In this document: positions 9,876 to 19,267 of the stretch, piece after piece
How positions within the stretch are numbered: position 1 is the stretch's first letter
How the letters are laid out: each line of letters opens with the position of its first letter
Position numbers and translations under genes: made by a program
The notes under the pieces: model-generated
Seen by the model: the letters and a program-made list of their open reading frames with translations, nothing else
Database searches by the model: none
What the model was told of the DNA's origin: nothing
DNA from: Bacillus sp. AFS088145
GTDB lineage: Bacteria; Bacillota; Bacilli; Bacillales; Bacillaceae_G
Assembly: GCF_002564465.1 (NCBI RefSeq)
Contig: NZ_NUUX01000013.1
Span: 194,466 to 258,465, forward strand
Direction: 5' to 3'
DNA: 64,000 bases

Positions 9876-10878
9876 AAATTTCCCCCCTGAGAGCAACTAA
9901 ATTGCCTATTTCTTTATTTATTTTAAATAATTTAAATGTTGTGAATTTTCAACACTTAAATATATCTTAAAATTGATACACGTAATTAAAAACACACATT
10001 AAACGGCGAAAGTCCTTAGTCAATTACCTTCAACGCCTTCAATCCATGGAATTCAAAGTAATTCCTCCGGGTTCATGTAAACTGATTCTAATAATGGATA
10101 TTCTGCCAATTAAAATCTTTCTTTCATTTCATAGTTTTTTAGAGTCAACAACTTAACTCTATTTGACCCCTATGAGGTAACCACAGTACTCCCTACTGCG
10201 GATACAATTGCTTGTCCCCAAGTAAATTAACAATGTAGAAACTAATGAAATAAACAAGTACCGCATCTTTTCAATTTGGTAAAAACAAAATATACCGTTT
10301 TTTCGTAATTTTCTGATTTATTATGATACAACAATCCATTTCTTAAATTACAAAAATTAATCCAAATAGCTACGCAGAGATGATTAAATGAAATATTACG
10401 CCTTTAATGTTCATAGTAGAAAGTCAATCAAGTTTCTTAGAAATCAACGTATGCTATTCATCTTTTAAACATCCGATGCATATCCGTTCACTCTGAGATA
10501 AAAACCAGACGAATCCGTTTTCTAACTTTAAATTTAATATACATTTCTATAAGTTTTAGATAAAGTGTCAATAATTCATGGTAAATTAACTTTTTTTCAT
10601 TGAAAATAAAATATTGGTATAATTTTCTATATATTTCTAATTAACCCTAATATATTCATATCTAATCTAGTGGCAAATCTATCAGAATATCTTTTTTCTT
10701 CAACTATTCGTTCCAATTCATTCCCTTTATCTCGAAACTTACATTGTTGTAAGCATATAATAAGAGCTATTATTGTGCATACGACGATAATCTAAGTAAA
10801 TACATAAAAACACACAAACATTAACAAACTAACACTATTGCAAAAGTCTGTTTTAGATAAGTTGAGGGAAAAATACTA
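9876..10878. other. 1-kb noncoding spacer with a structured island, protease and gerA promoters
   Basis: No gene was found. Most of it is very AT-rich, but about 10010-10240 is richer in GC and, read on the minus strand toward the protease, contains several hairpins: AGAGT / ACTCT around 10141-10160, GGAATT / AATTCC around 10048-10065, and GGCG / CGCC around 10004-10037. I compared it by eye with c-di-AMP, M-box, SAM, TPP and c-di-GMP riboswitch cores and none fits. It may be an unassigned leader RNA or an eroded gene. The right end must carry the gerA promoter, possibly a forespore sigma-G type, which I could not fix. Confidence 0.35.
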
Positions 10879-12339
10879 ATGATCAATCACAATCCAACTA
10901 ATTTAACAATGAGTGTAGACAAAAATTTGACGATCCTACGTGAACATTTACAACGTTCATCAGACTTGGTTACTCGAACGATAAAACTAGGTCATTACAC
11001 AGGCAGCCTTCTTTTTATCGATGGCATCGTGAATACTGACTTTGTTCAAGAATGCATTATCACACCACTCTTAGCATTAAATGAAATCTCAGACATAAAA
11101 AAGGAAACATTTATCGAAGATTTATCATATCGTCATATTCGTACGAGTTTAGTCGAAATCGAAACATCATTCGAATTATGTGCACTAGGCATATTAAAGG
11201 GGAAAACGCTTATCTTATTCGAAGGATTTGAATGCGGTATTCTCGCAGAAACCACGGAATGGAAACAACGAACTGTCGAACAATCGCTTGTACAAAGGAC
11301 TGCTGTGGGTCCTATGCACGGATTCAATGAACAGATGAAAGTAAACATAAATTTAATTAGAAATATGGTACAAACACCCTATTTATGTATTGAAGTCATA
11401 CAAGTAGGTACTTTTTCAAATACAGATATTGCAATTACCTATATCAAAGGAAAAGTTGATCAGAGCGTGTTAGATGAAACAAAAAAACGCTTATCCTCTC
11501 TTGAAATAGACTATGTGCTCGAAGCTAGAATGGTAGAAGATGCAATTGAAGGTAGGAGGAAAACGATTTTCCCTTTAACCTTAAACACTGAAAGACCAGA
11601 CGTTGTGGCTTCTAGTTTATATGAAGGAAGAATTGCCATTTTGGTTAACGGTACTCCAAACGCAATAGTCGTTCCCTCAGTGTTTATTCAATACTTTCAA
11701 TCACCAGATGATTATTATATGAAATCAGGACGATACACAAACCGTCTCATTACATTTCTTGCATTTTGTTTTACTATTTTTTTACCAGGATTGTATTTAG
11801 CTATCGAAGAATTTCACCAAGATTTTTTTCCTAAAAAATTCGAAAAAAAACTTTTCACTGATTTAAATTCACTCCCACCAGCAATTTTAGAAGTCCTAAT
11901 CTTTTTAGTAATCTTACAAATGGTACAGATCGCATCTGTTAGAGTTCCAAAAGAAATTGTTGTAACAGTTGCACTCGTTGGCGCAATTGTACTAAGCGAA
12001 ACAGCCGTAGATGCAAAATTGATTCACCCCATAAGTTTAGTGGTTGTTGGTCTAACAATTCTTGCAAATTACCTTGTCACAATAAATGGACTTTTATCAG
12101 TTGTAAATCCATTAAGGCTCATATTTTTATTAGTCGGAAATTTTTTTGGGTTTACAGGAATGGGAATTGTTTTTGTCCTATTAATCATTTATATGGCTAA
12201 ATTACAATCAGTAAGTGTTCCGTATTTAGCACCAATTATTCCTTTTCGACCAAAAGAATTTAAAGATGTATTTTATCGCGGGAATTTAAAGGAATTGACT
12301 AACAGTCCACACAAATATCCACATAACGATAAAGAGTAA
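10879..12339 (+). CDS. Spore germination protein, GerA family (A subunit)
   Basis: Nutrient-germinant receptor A subunit of 486 aa, expected in the spore inner membrane. An N-terminal soluble region (about 1-270), with the family segment GRRKTIFPLTLNTERPDVVA and VLVNGTPNAIVVPSVF-like residues, is followed by about five membrane helices (about 285-450) and the family C-terminal signature LAPIIPFRPKEFKDVFYRG. The start follows GAGGGAAAA. A receptor normally needs B (permease) and C (lipoprotein) subunits; neither adjoins it. It is convergent with a close paralogue at 12738-14207. It may work with B/C proteins encoded elsewhere, or be an orphan. Confidence 0.92.
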   Translation: MINHNPTNLTMSVDKNLTILREHLQRSSDLVTRTIKLGHYTGSLLFIDGIVNTDFVQECIITPLLALNEISDIKKETFIEDLSYRHIRTSLVEIETSFELCALGILKGKTLILFEGFECGILAETTEWKQRTVEQSLVQRTAVGPMHGFNEQMKVNINLIRNMVQTPYLCIEVIQVGTFSNTDIAITYIKGKVDQSVLDETKKRLSSLEIDYVLEARMVEDAIEGRRKTIFPLTLNTERPDVVASSLYEGRIAILVNGTPNAIVVPSVFIQYFQSPDDYYMKSGRYTNRLITFLAFCFTIFLPGLYLAIEEFHQDFFPKKFEKKLFTDLNSLPPAILEVLIFLVILQMVQIASVRVPKEIVVTVALVGAIVLSETAVDAKLIHPISLVVVGLTILANYLVTINGLLSVVNPLRLIFLLVGNFFGFTGMGIVFVLLIIYMAKLQSVSVPYLAPIIPFRPKEFKDVFYRGNLKELTNSPHKYPHNDKE

Positions 12340-12382
12340 TACATATTAACGAAATGAAAAAAAAATCAACACAATTATTATT

Positions 12383-12438
12383 ATCTCCTTATATAGACAG
12401 TAAAAAGAAATTGTACTGTCTACTATAAGGAGATTTTT
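12383..12438 (+). terminator. Long-stem terminator after first gerA gene
   Basis: A long inverted repeat, ATCTCCTTATA-TAGACAGTA against TACTGTCTA-CTATAAGGAGAT, is followed by TTTTTT. Part of it (TGTCTACTATAAGG) also occurs near 38120 on the minus strand, so it may derive from a mobile-element end. Confidence 0.75.
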
Positions 12439-12675
12439 TCATACCGACCTCTCCAATGAAAGTCCTCTACCAGAAAAAAATGAAAAATATTACCGAAGCA
12501 ACCCTTTAATGTGCTAATTGACAGTTTGGTTTAATAAGAACATATATTAAAGGGAAGGGAAATTTAGTTAAATTTGATTATGAAGATACAGTTTAAAGTT
12601 AGTTCTAGCGTTTAGTTACTTTTTACTTTTATCATCAAAATAGATTACTAAATTTCGAGTAGTTCTATAAACGTT

Positions 12676-12710
12676 TAAAAAGATCTTCTAAAATAGAAGA
12701 TCCATTTTTT
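12676..12710 (-). terminator. Terminator of second gerA gene
   Basis: The stem GATCTTCTA / TAGAAGATC has T-runs on both sides and sits just beyond the stop of the minus-strand gerA gene. It can work bidirectionally. Confidence 0.75.
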
Positions 12711-12737
12711 AAGCAATATTAAATAGGATACTAAGTA

Positions 12738-14207
12738 TTACTCTTTATCGTCATGCGGATATTTGTGCTCACTGTTTATTAGTTTCTTTAAATTCCCACG
12801 ATAAAATACATCCTTGAACTCTTGTGGGCGAAATGGAATAATTGGTGCTAAGAATGGAACACCAACTGATCGTAACTGAGCCATGTAAATAATCAACACG
12901 ATGAGCCCTATCCCCATCGCTGATAACCCTAAAAAGTTTCCTATAATCAAAAATAAATATCGCAATATAAAAGCAGAACCTATCATACCACCTGTTTGAA
13001 AAAGTAAGCTTGATAGATAAGCTATCCCTACAATAATAAGGCTAAGGGGATGGACTAGTTTGGCATCTACTGCTGTTGTGCTAATCACCAAAGTTCCTAC
13101 CAAAGAAGCAACAATAACTAAATCTTTTTCAATCCGAAAGGCGGCTAAACTCAATAAGTATAAAATGATTAGTAGGAGCGTGATTTCTAAAAAAAAAGGA
13201 AGAATAGTTTCTGATGCAGAAAAATATTTTTTTGTAAATTTTGCTGGAAACCAATCATGATGAAATTTAGCTAAAGCAAGATATATTCCCGGCAATAAAA
13301 ATGTTGCTAAGTAAGTAATGAATATTATCAATCGATTAGAAAGCCTTCCTATTTTCGAATAGTATTCATTAGGTTGTGTCATATAATGAACGAATAATGC
13401 AGGCACAATTGTAGCGTTTGGTGTGCCATTTACTAAAACGGCAATTCGTCCTTCGTATAATGCAGCAGCCACAAGGTCGGGCATCTCTGTATTAAAAATA
13501 AGTGGAAAGATGCTTTTCTTTCGTCCTTCCAAAGCATCTTCGACCACTCTGGCAATCAACCCATATTCTACATCGAGCGTGTCTATACGGGTTCGTACCT
13601 CTTCTAATGCTTGTTGATCCACTTTATGTTTTAAGTAAACAATCGAAAGATCCGTTTTCTCATATCGCCCGATTTGTTTTGTTTCCACAACTAAATTTGG
13701 TGACTGAATAAAACTTCGAATTAGATTTAAGTTGACTTTTAATTGCTCATTCAATCCAATCATTGGACCACCTGGTGAACGTTGCCTGTTACTTTGTTCA
13801 ACTGAACGTTGCTGCCACTGTGTTGTTTCAGCGACGATTCCACTCCCATACCCATCGACTATTACCAGTGTTTGTCCCCGCACAATTCCGTTAAGCGCTT
13901 GGTCAAAAGATGAAATCATTTCAACAGACGAGGCTCGAATATGTCGTGAAGCTAAGTAGTTGATAAATGGTCCGGTTTCGCTTTTTTTCTTCTCTTGAAA
14001 TAAAAATAATGGGGTAATGACAAAGTCGCGAATCACATCAGCATTCACCAGATCATCTAAATAAATAAGCGAGACGTCATATGTTTTCGATTCACCAATC
14101 TGAATCGTTCGTATAGTTAGTTCAGTTGTATGGTGTAATCGTTCCTTAATGATGTCAATGTTTTTATGAAGACTGTCTGTTAAATTTTCAGAGTCATGTT
14201 CCTTCAC
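12738..14207 (-). CDS. Spore germination protein, GerA family (A subunit), paralogue
   Basis: GerA-type A subunit of 489 aa with the same layout as the gene at 10879: soluble N-terminal region with GRKKSIFPLIFNTEMPDLVA, VLVNGTPNATIVPALF, about five membrane helices, and the C-terminal signature LAPIIPFRPQEFKDVFYRG. The two proteins align end to end, including a shared tail KYPH(N/D)DKE, so they come from one duplication followed by inversion. No B or C gene is next to it. It is membrane-bound and probably spore-specific. The family is certain; the germinant specificity is unknown. Confidence 0.92.
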   Translation of the reverse strand: MKEHDSENLTDSLHKNIDIIKERLHHTTELTIRTIQIGESKTYDVSLIYLDDLVNADVIRDFVITPLFLFQEKKKSETGPFINYLASRHIRASSVEMISSFDQALNGIVRGQTLVIVDGYGSGIVAETTQWQQRSVEQSNRQRSPGGPMIGLNEQLKVNLNLIRSFIQSPNLVVETKQIGRYEKTDLSIVYLKHKVDQQALEEVRTRIDTLDVEYGLIARVVEDALEGRKKSIFPLIFNTEMPDLVAAALYEGRIAVLVNGTPNATIVPALFVHYMTQPNEYYSKIGRLSNRLIIFITYLATFLLPGIYLALAKFHHDWFPAKFTKKYFSASETILPFFLEITLLLIILYLLSLAAFRIEKDLVIVASLVGTLVISTTAVDAKLVHPLSLIIVGIAYLSSLLFQTGGMIGSAFILRYLFLIIGNFLGLSAMGIGLIVLIIYMAQLRSVGVPFLAPIIPFRPQEFKDVFYRGNLKKLINSEHKYPHDDKE

Positions 14208-14524
14208 TCTTTTTCACCTCTAGCCATTCAATCTTTCCATTTAAATAGTATGTTCCATTTAAATAGTATGTACTTATTTTTTGTTCACATTCAGTGGCAT
14301 AGTAAGTGGGGAAAAGTTGAAGAGTTAATAGGTGAAGAAAAGGAGGAGGGACTTGTTCAATTCCTATACAATACTACAGAGGGATATCCAGATTTGGTAC
14401 GATGGTAATGAATATCATCTTCTGTTCAACTTGCAAAATAATGTATTATTAAAAGTTTCCCTGGTGATGAAAATTTTGAGATGTAAGATAAAAGCTGAAC
14501 CTTGACAATTGCCCCTACCCTCAT

Positions 14525-14551
14525 AAAAAAACAGCCCCATTAGAGCTGCGA
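14525..14551 (-). terminator. Terminator-like hairpin downstream of hydrolase pseudogene
   Basis: On the minus strand CAGC / GCTG forms a short stem followed by a run of seven T residues. Confidence 0.55.
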
Positions 14552-14622
14552 TTTTAGTCTCATACTACTTCTCCGAAAATGATAGATGGCTGTGCACCAG
14601 AACTTTGAAATTATTAATTAAT

Positions 14623-14903
14623 TTACATTTTTTGATATTTCCTTCTCAAATAGACAATGCTTTCATCTATAAATGGTTCCTTTGAACCTTCTATTAAAAT
14701 AGCTAGATATGGTTTTGTGTGCTTTATTAAGCCAAATAACTTATCGTAATTTAACATACCTTGCCCCACTGGCACCTGATATTCCCAAGAGCTTCCACTT
14801 AAAGGCCAACCATGTATTAAGATGACGGGTTTCCTGAACCATGGTCCTCATAATAAAGTTCAATTGGAGCATGACTTTCATTACCTACAGTAAATTTTCC
14901 CAT
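14623..14903 (-). pseudogene. Chimeric pseudogene: alpha/beta-hydrolase start joined to sugar-phosphate isomerase/epimerase-like end
   Basis: Starting at ATG 14903 behind AGGAGG, the first 40-odd codons match non-haem peroxidase/alpha-beta hydrolases (KFTVGN, IELYYEDHG, then VILIHGWPLSGSSWEYQVP). A one-base deletion near 14827 (CCG-TCATC) breaks the frame inside this part. After YQVP the protein similarity switches to the C-terminus of xylose-isomerase-like TIM-barrel enzymes (VGQGMLNYDKLFGLI, PYLAILIEG, ESIVYLRRKY), ending at 14623. A deletion therefore fused two neighbouring genes and a frameshift followed. Not expected to be functional. Confidence 0.75.
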
Positions 14904-15169
14904 ATAAATTTCCTCCTGAATTTTCATTATTAAACCTATGCTTCTTTGATCAAAAAACTTTTTATTCCAAAACATTTAAAATATTTTTTGGAAAATGTTA
15001 AAGATTATTATATTAGCAACTATTAAAATTGTAAAATTATTCCAAAAGATTAAATCAATTAATATATTAGATTACAATTTAAATAATCTGAATATTAGGT
15101 ATAAAGCCACTTTTTCCAATTTGGAATATTATGGTAAAATTAGGATGGTTTTAACAAAGGAGGGTGTAT

Positions 15170-15727
15170 ATGACTAAGACAATAGGTCTTATTTGTGGTA
15201 GTTTAAGAAAAAACTCTTATAATCGAATCATTGCTCAATCATTAACAGAGATGGCTGATTCCCATCAATTTCGTTGGATCGAGATTAATGATCTACCTTT
15301 ATTCAATGAAGACATAGAAACAAGTATTCCGGAAGCAGTGACATCATTTAAATCTGCTATCCAGGACGTTGATGGTATCATTATTGTAAGTCCAGAGTAC
15401 AATTCTGGAATTCCAGGCGTATTAAAGAATGCATTGGACTGGGCATCAAGACCTCGGGAATCCGCTGTTCTTAGTAGAAAACCGATTGGTTTAATCGGTG
15501 CTACTCCTGGGGGATTAGGTACTGTATATGCTCAAATACAAATCAGAGAAATACTAGAAGCAATGCAAGCCCATGTTCTTCCATTTCAAAAAATGCTGAT
15601 TTCTCAAGTACATGAAAAGATTGATTCCGATCTGAAAGTGCTTACTGACGAACACACAAAACGTTATCTTCACCGTTATTTACAACGATTTATAAATTGG
15701 ATCGATAAAACTCCTGTTCTAGATTAA
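15170..15727 (+). CDS. NADPH-dependent FMN reductase family protein
   Basis: Flavodoxin-fold oxidoreductase of 185 aa, reducing FMN, quinones or similar acceptors with NAD(P)H in the cytoplasm. GSLRKNSYNR near the N-terminus is the phosphate-binding loop for FMN, and SPEYNSGIPGVLKNALDW is the classic second family motif, followed by LIGATPGGLG. ATG 15170 is preferred over the in-frame GTG two codons earlier because AAAGGAGG lies 6 bases upstream of it. The next gene, an isochorismatase-fold hydrolase, is 180 bp downstream on the same strand; redox and hydrolase genes of this kind often neighbour one another, but a shared pathway is not shown. Confidence 0.9.
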   Translation: MTKTIGLICGSLRKNSYNRIIAQSLTEMADSHQFRWIEINDLPLFNEDIETSIPEAVTSFKSAIQDVDGIIIVSPEYNSGIPGVLKNALDWASRPRESAVLSRKPIGLIGATPGGLGTVYAQIQIREILEAMQAHVLPFQKMLISQVHEKIDSDLKVLTDEHTKRYLHRYLQRFINWIDKTPVLD

Positions 15728-15907
15728 TAGAAGCAGACCAAGTTTTTTCTGATTTTTGAGTAACCTATTAACGTGACATAAGTTTTATAGATAAATAATA
15801 TCAATAATCAGTTTGGTTATCAGCTTATTGTAACAAACGAAGTAATTTATGATAATTTTCCAGTTTTAAACTTTCTTCGATTACTTAATTTTTAGGAGGA
15901 ATACATA

Positions 15908-16552
15908 ATGTCTGATCTTTATTCTCGTATTAATAAGGATGATGCTGTCGTTCTTTTAGTGGATCATCAAACTGGTCTTATGGCTGGACTAGTGCGTGAC
16001 TATGGTGTTGATGAATTCAAGAACAATGTTTTGGCTCTTGCTCACACTGCTAAGTTTTTTGATTTACCAGTTATATTAACAACAAGCTTTGAAAACGGAC
16101 CTAATGGACCACTAATGCAAGAATTGGTTGATCTTTTTCCTAACGCGCCAAAAATAGCTCGTCCTGGACAAATTAACGCATGGGATAATGATGATTTTGT
16201 AAAAGCAATCGAAGAAACTGGAAAAAAACAACTTATTATCGCGGGCGTAGTTACGGATGTTTGCGTTGCTTTCCCGGCACTTTCCGCTATAAAAGCTGGT
16301 TATGAAGTATTTGCTGTTACTGATGCTTCAGGAACTTTCAGCAAACAAGTTGCAGATGCCGCTAATACGCGTATGGCACATAGTGGCGTGCAACTTTTGA
16401 ACTGGTTTAGCGTAGCTTGCGAATTACAACGCGATTGGCGCAACGACGTTGAAGGCTTTGGCAATTTGCTTGCTAGTAATCTTCCAGGTTATCAAAATAT
16501 AATTGGAAGCTATATGGCAGCTCAGCGAAATCTGAGTAAACAAAACGTATGA
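15908..16552 (+). CDS. Isochorismatase-family hydrolase (YcaC-like)
   Basis: Cysteine hydrolase of 214 aa, in the range of YcaC-type proteins. Asp19 (LLVDHQTGL) and Cys119 (VVTDVCVAFPAL) are the expected catalytic Asp and nucleophilic Cys; the third member, Lys, is probably the one near residue 82 (APKIARPG). The conserved block GQINAWDND and the tail VTDASGTFS fit the YcaC subgroup, whose true substrate is unsettled. Start ATG 15908 follows AGGAGG. Two terminator hairpins follow the gene. Despite the family name, isochorismate hydrolysis is not implied. Confidence 0.9.
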   Translation: MSDLYSRINKDDAVVLLVDHQTGLMAGLVRDYGVDEFKNNVLALAHTAKFFDLPVILTTSFENGPNGPLMQELVDLFPNAPKIARPGQINAWDNDDFVKAIEETGKKQLIIAGVVTDVCVAFPALSAIKAGYEVFAVTDASGTFSKQVADAANTRMAHSGVQLLNWFSVACELQRDWRNDVEGFGNLLASNLPGYQNIIGSYMAAQRNLSKQNV

Positions 16553-16556
16553 AATT

Positions 16557-16585
16557 AGCGCTGATTTAATCAGCGCTCTTTTTTT
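16557..16585 (+). terminator. Terminator after YcaC-like gene
   Basis: The perfect stem AGCGCTGAT / ATCAGCGCT is followed by seven or more T residues. Confidence 0.9.
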
Positions 16586-16628
16586 AATTAGAAGTAAAGC
16601 TCATCTCAATCATGGTTGATCTGTAAAA

Positions 16629-16667
16629 TAGTAGCGCAGGCATAAGCACCCACGCTACCATTTTTTA
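16629..16667 (+). terminator. Second hairpin between convergent genes
   Basis: GTAGCG pairs with CGCTAC across a 16-base loop, with TTTTTT following. It lies between the YcaC-like gene and the convergent malR. Confidence 0.5.
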
Positions 16668-16745
16668 ATCTATTTGCTATTACTTAAATAAATTATAAAT
16701 AAGCGAGATCCACTAGTTTCTACACTTACTCTCGGTTTAAACCAC

Positions 16746-17453
16746 TTACAGAAAGTTTTTTATTAAGTATTCTTTAATTGGGTTATATTCATGCTGGTAA
16801 ACAGGTCTTCCGATGGTCCCATATATAACCTTGACATCAAGGATTCCTAAATCCTTTAAGAAGTTCAGATACTTTCTCGCTGAGACCCTTGAAATGCCCA
16901 CAACATTTGCCACTTCTTCGGTGGAAAACGGCACCTCTTTCAATTCATGAACTGCTTCCCATACTTGCTTTAAAGTATCCTTAGTCAACCCTTTTGGGAG
17001 CTCTTCAACTATTGCAGTTTCATCCCTGTGTAAAAGATAATTATCGAGTTCTTGTTGGCTGACAGCTTCCAGTTTATCAGTAAACCGGGTCTTTTGCTGA
17101 TAGCTGACAAGAGCAGCATTGAACCTTTCAAATTCAAAAGGCTTTATTAAATAATCGACAACGCCGTACCTTAATGCCTTTTTGATTCGCTCTAGATCCG
17201 ATGCTGCCGAAATAATGATTACATCAACTTCAAGTTCCTTTTTCCGGAGGTACGTCAATAGCTCTAACCCCTGTTTGCCCGGCATAAAAATATCCAAAAG
17301 TATAAGCTGTATATCTTCCTTTCCAAGCAAAAGGACAGCATCATCAACTGAATTGGCTACTGTAGTCAAACGGAAACCACCAATCTTAGAAAGGTATCGT
17401 TTATTGATTTCCGCCACCATAGGGTCATCTTCAACAATCATTACATTGATCAT
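16746..17453 (-). CDS. malR: Response regulator, CitB/DcuR family (MalR-like)
   Basis: Response regulator of 235 aa, the same length as B. subtilis MalR. The receiver domain at 1-120 shows the acidic pair EDD, phospho-acceptor Asp in LLLDIFMPG, and Lys in YLIKPF. The C-terminal half has a helix-turn-helix (FSTEEVANVVGISRVSARKYL) typical of CitB-type regulators. Its start overlaps the end of the kinase gene by 4 bases, so the pair is translationally coupled. In B. subtilis MalK/MalR respond to malate and activate malate transport and malic enzyme genes; the malic enzyme gene directly upstream here fits that. Confidence 0.88.
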   Translation of the reverse strand: MINVMIVEDDPMVAEINKRYLSKIGGFRLTTVANSVDDAVLLLGKEDIQLILLDIFMPGKQGLELLTYLRKKELEVDVIIISAASDLERIKKALRYGVVDYLIKPFEFERFNAALVSYQQKTRFTDKLEAVSQQELDNYLLHRDETAIVEELPKGLTKDTLKQVWEAVHELKEVPFSTEEVANVVGISRVSARKYLNFLKDLGILDVKVIYGTIGRPVYQHEYNPIKEYLIKNFL

Positions 17454-19051
17454 GCCTTTTCATCCTCTGCTTTATAAGGTATATACACCGCAAAATTCGT
17501 TCCTTTTCCCGGCTTAGAAGAAATGATTAGGTCCCCTTCTAGTCTTTCAATACTCTGAGCTAGAAGATATAGTCCGACCCCGCGGTTTTCTCCTTTCGTG
17601 GAGAAGCCCTTATCAAATATTTTATTTTGCATTGAATTCGTCATTCCCATACCTGTATCCTTAACTTCGATTGTTAAAATATCCTCTGCGTAATCAAGCT
17701 TTAAGTCAACTTTCTTGACAGGACTGTTCGCTATCGCTTCCATTGCATTATCGACGAGATTTCCAATAATCGTTATCAGTTCATGCGTGATTCCCGGGTT
17801 CACAGGCCGGGGAATCTTATTGGAGCAATCAAATGATAGTGATGCACCTGATTCTCTTGCAAAGCTTAACTTGCCAATCAAAAATCCAGCTAGAACCGGA
17901 TCCTGGACATTCTTGGTTACAAAACCCATTTCCATTTCCCGATGGTTAACCGTTTCACTCACATAGTTCGCAAGTGTATCGTATTGTTCGGTACGGACAA
18001 GGCCAAGAATAACATGCATCTTATTCATGAATTCATGGGCATGGGCTCTGAGGGCATCCGCATAATTGCGCACCCCTGTGAGCTGTTCGGCTAATAACTG
18101 AACTTCCGTTTTATCACGGAATGTAGCAATTGCTCCAACCGGTTGATTATCCACCACTACCGGTACCCTGTTTACCAAAATAGTAACTCCATGCAGATCC
18201 TGTTCCTGATCAACCTCAGTTTCTCCAGACTGCAAAATACGAGTTAAGCGGGTCTCAGGCAAATAATCTTCTATTTTGAGTCCTTTTGGATTCCCTTCTA
18301 GGCCCGCTTTTGTAAAAAGCTTTTGGGCTGCCCTGTTTACAAGGGTAATTTTTCCTTCTTGGTCAATGGCTATAATTCCCTCACGCACCGACTGGAGCAT
18401 GGAACTCCGCTCTTCAAGCAGCTTAGCAATAGCAAACGGCTCGAGGCCCAATAGGATTTTTTTGATAAACCTGGCCAAACCCACCGCACCAGTTACCCCT
18501 ATTAATATTCCGATTATTGTCCCAATCATCATCCCCATTCGACCTTTATGTACAGCCTTCGTTACGTTTTCCAAAGAAATCCCTACCGCAACAGCGCCGA
18601 TTTGTTTTCCATTTGAATTCATGATTGGTTTAAATGCTCGCATGGATGGCCCGAGAATCCCCTTTGAGATAGATACATACTCTTTCCCTCGAAGGACCGG
18701 TCCTTCATCTCCTCCCTTGAATCTCTTTCCAACTTCACTGGGATCCGGATGGGAAAGCCGGATTCCTTTCATATCCATGACGACAACAAAGTTAACATGC
18801 GTTAAATCTTTTATTTGATTAGCAAAAACTTCTATTTCTGTCGAATTTGTTTTCCCCTCAAGAGACCCAATCACTTGCGGGTTAAGAGAAACGATCTTTG
18901 CAATATTGAGTACCTTTTCTTTCTGTGTCTCTTCCACACTGGAGGTAATTCTCTTACTGATTAGCAAATCGGTTATACCTAGTGATAAAGCGACAACAAG
19001 GCATACAAAAATAATAATGATGGCTTGTAAACTAAATCTGCCCTTTTTCAT
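17450..19051 (-). CDS. malK: Sensor histidine kinase, CitA/DcuS family (MalK-like)
   Basis: Membrane sensor kinase of 533 aa, the length of B. subtilis MalK. A transmembrane helix at about 8-30 and another at about 170-195 flank an extracytoplasmic PASTA-less CitA-type sensor domain; a PAS domain (about 215-320, ITLVNRAAQKLF) follows, then the dimerisation histidine in ALRAHAHEFMNKMHVILGL and the ATPase boxes NLVDNAMEAI, DTGMGM and GVGLYLL. The likely ligand is malate or another C4-dicarboxylate, by family and context. It is separated from the upstream malic enzyme gene by a terminator, so it probably has its own promoter. Confidence 0.88.
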   Translation of the reverse strand: MKKGRFSLQAIIIIFVCLVVALSLGITDLLISKRITSSVEETQKEKVLNIAKIVSLNPQVIGSLEGKTNSTEIEVFANQIKDLTHVNFVVVMDMKGIRLSHPDPSEVGKRFKGGDEGPVLRGKEYVSISKGILGPSMRAFKPIMNSNGKQIGAVAVGISLENVTKAVHKGRMGMMIGTIIGILIGVTGAVGLARFIKKILLGLEPFAIAKLLEERSSMLQSVREGIIAIDQEGKITLVNRAAQKLFTKAGLEGNPKGLKIEDYLPETRLTRILQSGETEVDQEQDLHGVTILVNRVPVVVDNQPVGAIATFRDKTEVQLLAEQLTGVRNYADALRAHAHEFMNKMHVILGLVRTEQYDTLANYVSETVNHREMEMGFVTKNVQDPVLAGFLIGKLSFARESGASLSFDCSNKIPRPVNPGITHELITIIGNLVDNAMEAIANSPVKKVDLKLDYAEDILTIEVKDTGMGMTNSMQNKIFDKGFSTKGENRGVGLYLLAQSIERLEGDLIISSKPGKGTNFAVYIPYKAEDEKA

Positions 19052-19110
19052 AATCTCCTCCAGGTTATCTCTTAATTATAGTATGAATAAGGTTTATCCA
19101 TTACATACAA

Positions 19111-19150
19111 AGAGACCACGAAGCTCTCTGAAAGAGCTTTGCAGTCTCTA
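19111..19150 (-). terminator. Terminator between malic enzyme and malK
   Basis: The imperfect stem AGAGAC...AAGCTCT / AGAGCTT...GTCTCT is followed by TTTG on the minus strand. Confidence 0.7.
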
Positions 19151-19267
19151 TATTAAATCAACTTATTAGTAAAATTTCTGCCACGATTGGGTTAAGCAAG
19201 TTATGGTAAAGAAATAGAGAAGGAGTCATTATTAAGGACTTACTGTTGTTAGCTTTCCCCTTGACTT

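Noticed and set aside
10004-10240. c-di-AMP, M-box or other known riboswitch
   Set aside because: Conserved cores of the classes I compared are absent; left as an unassigned structured region.
14196-14408. Plus-strand frame upstream of the second gerA gene
   Set aside because: Low-complexity frame over a promoter region, starting antisense within gerA, without family or ribosome site.
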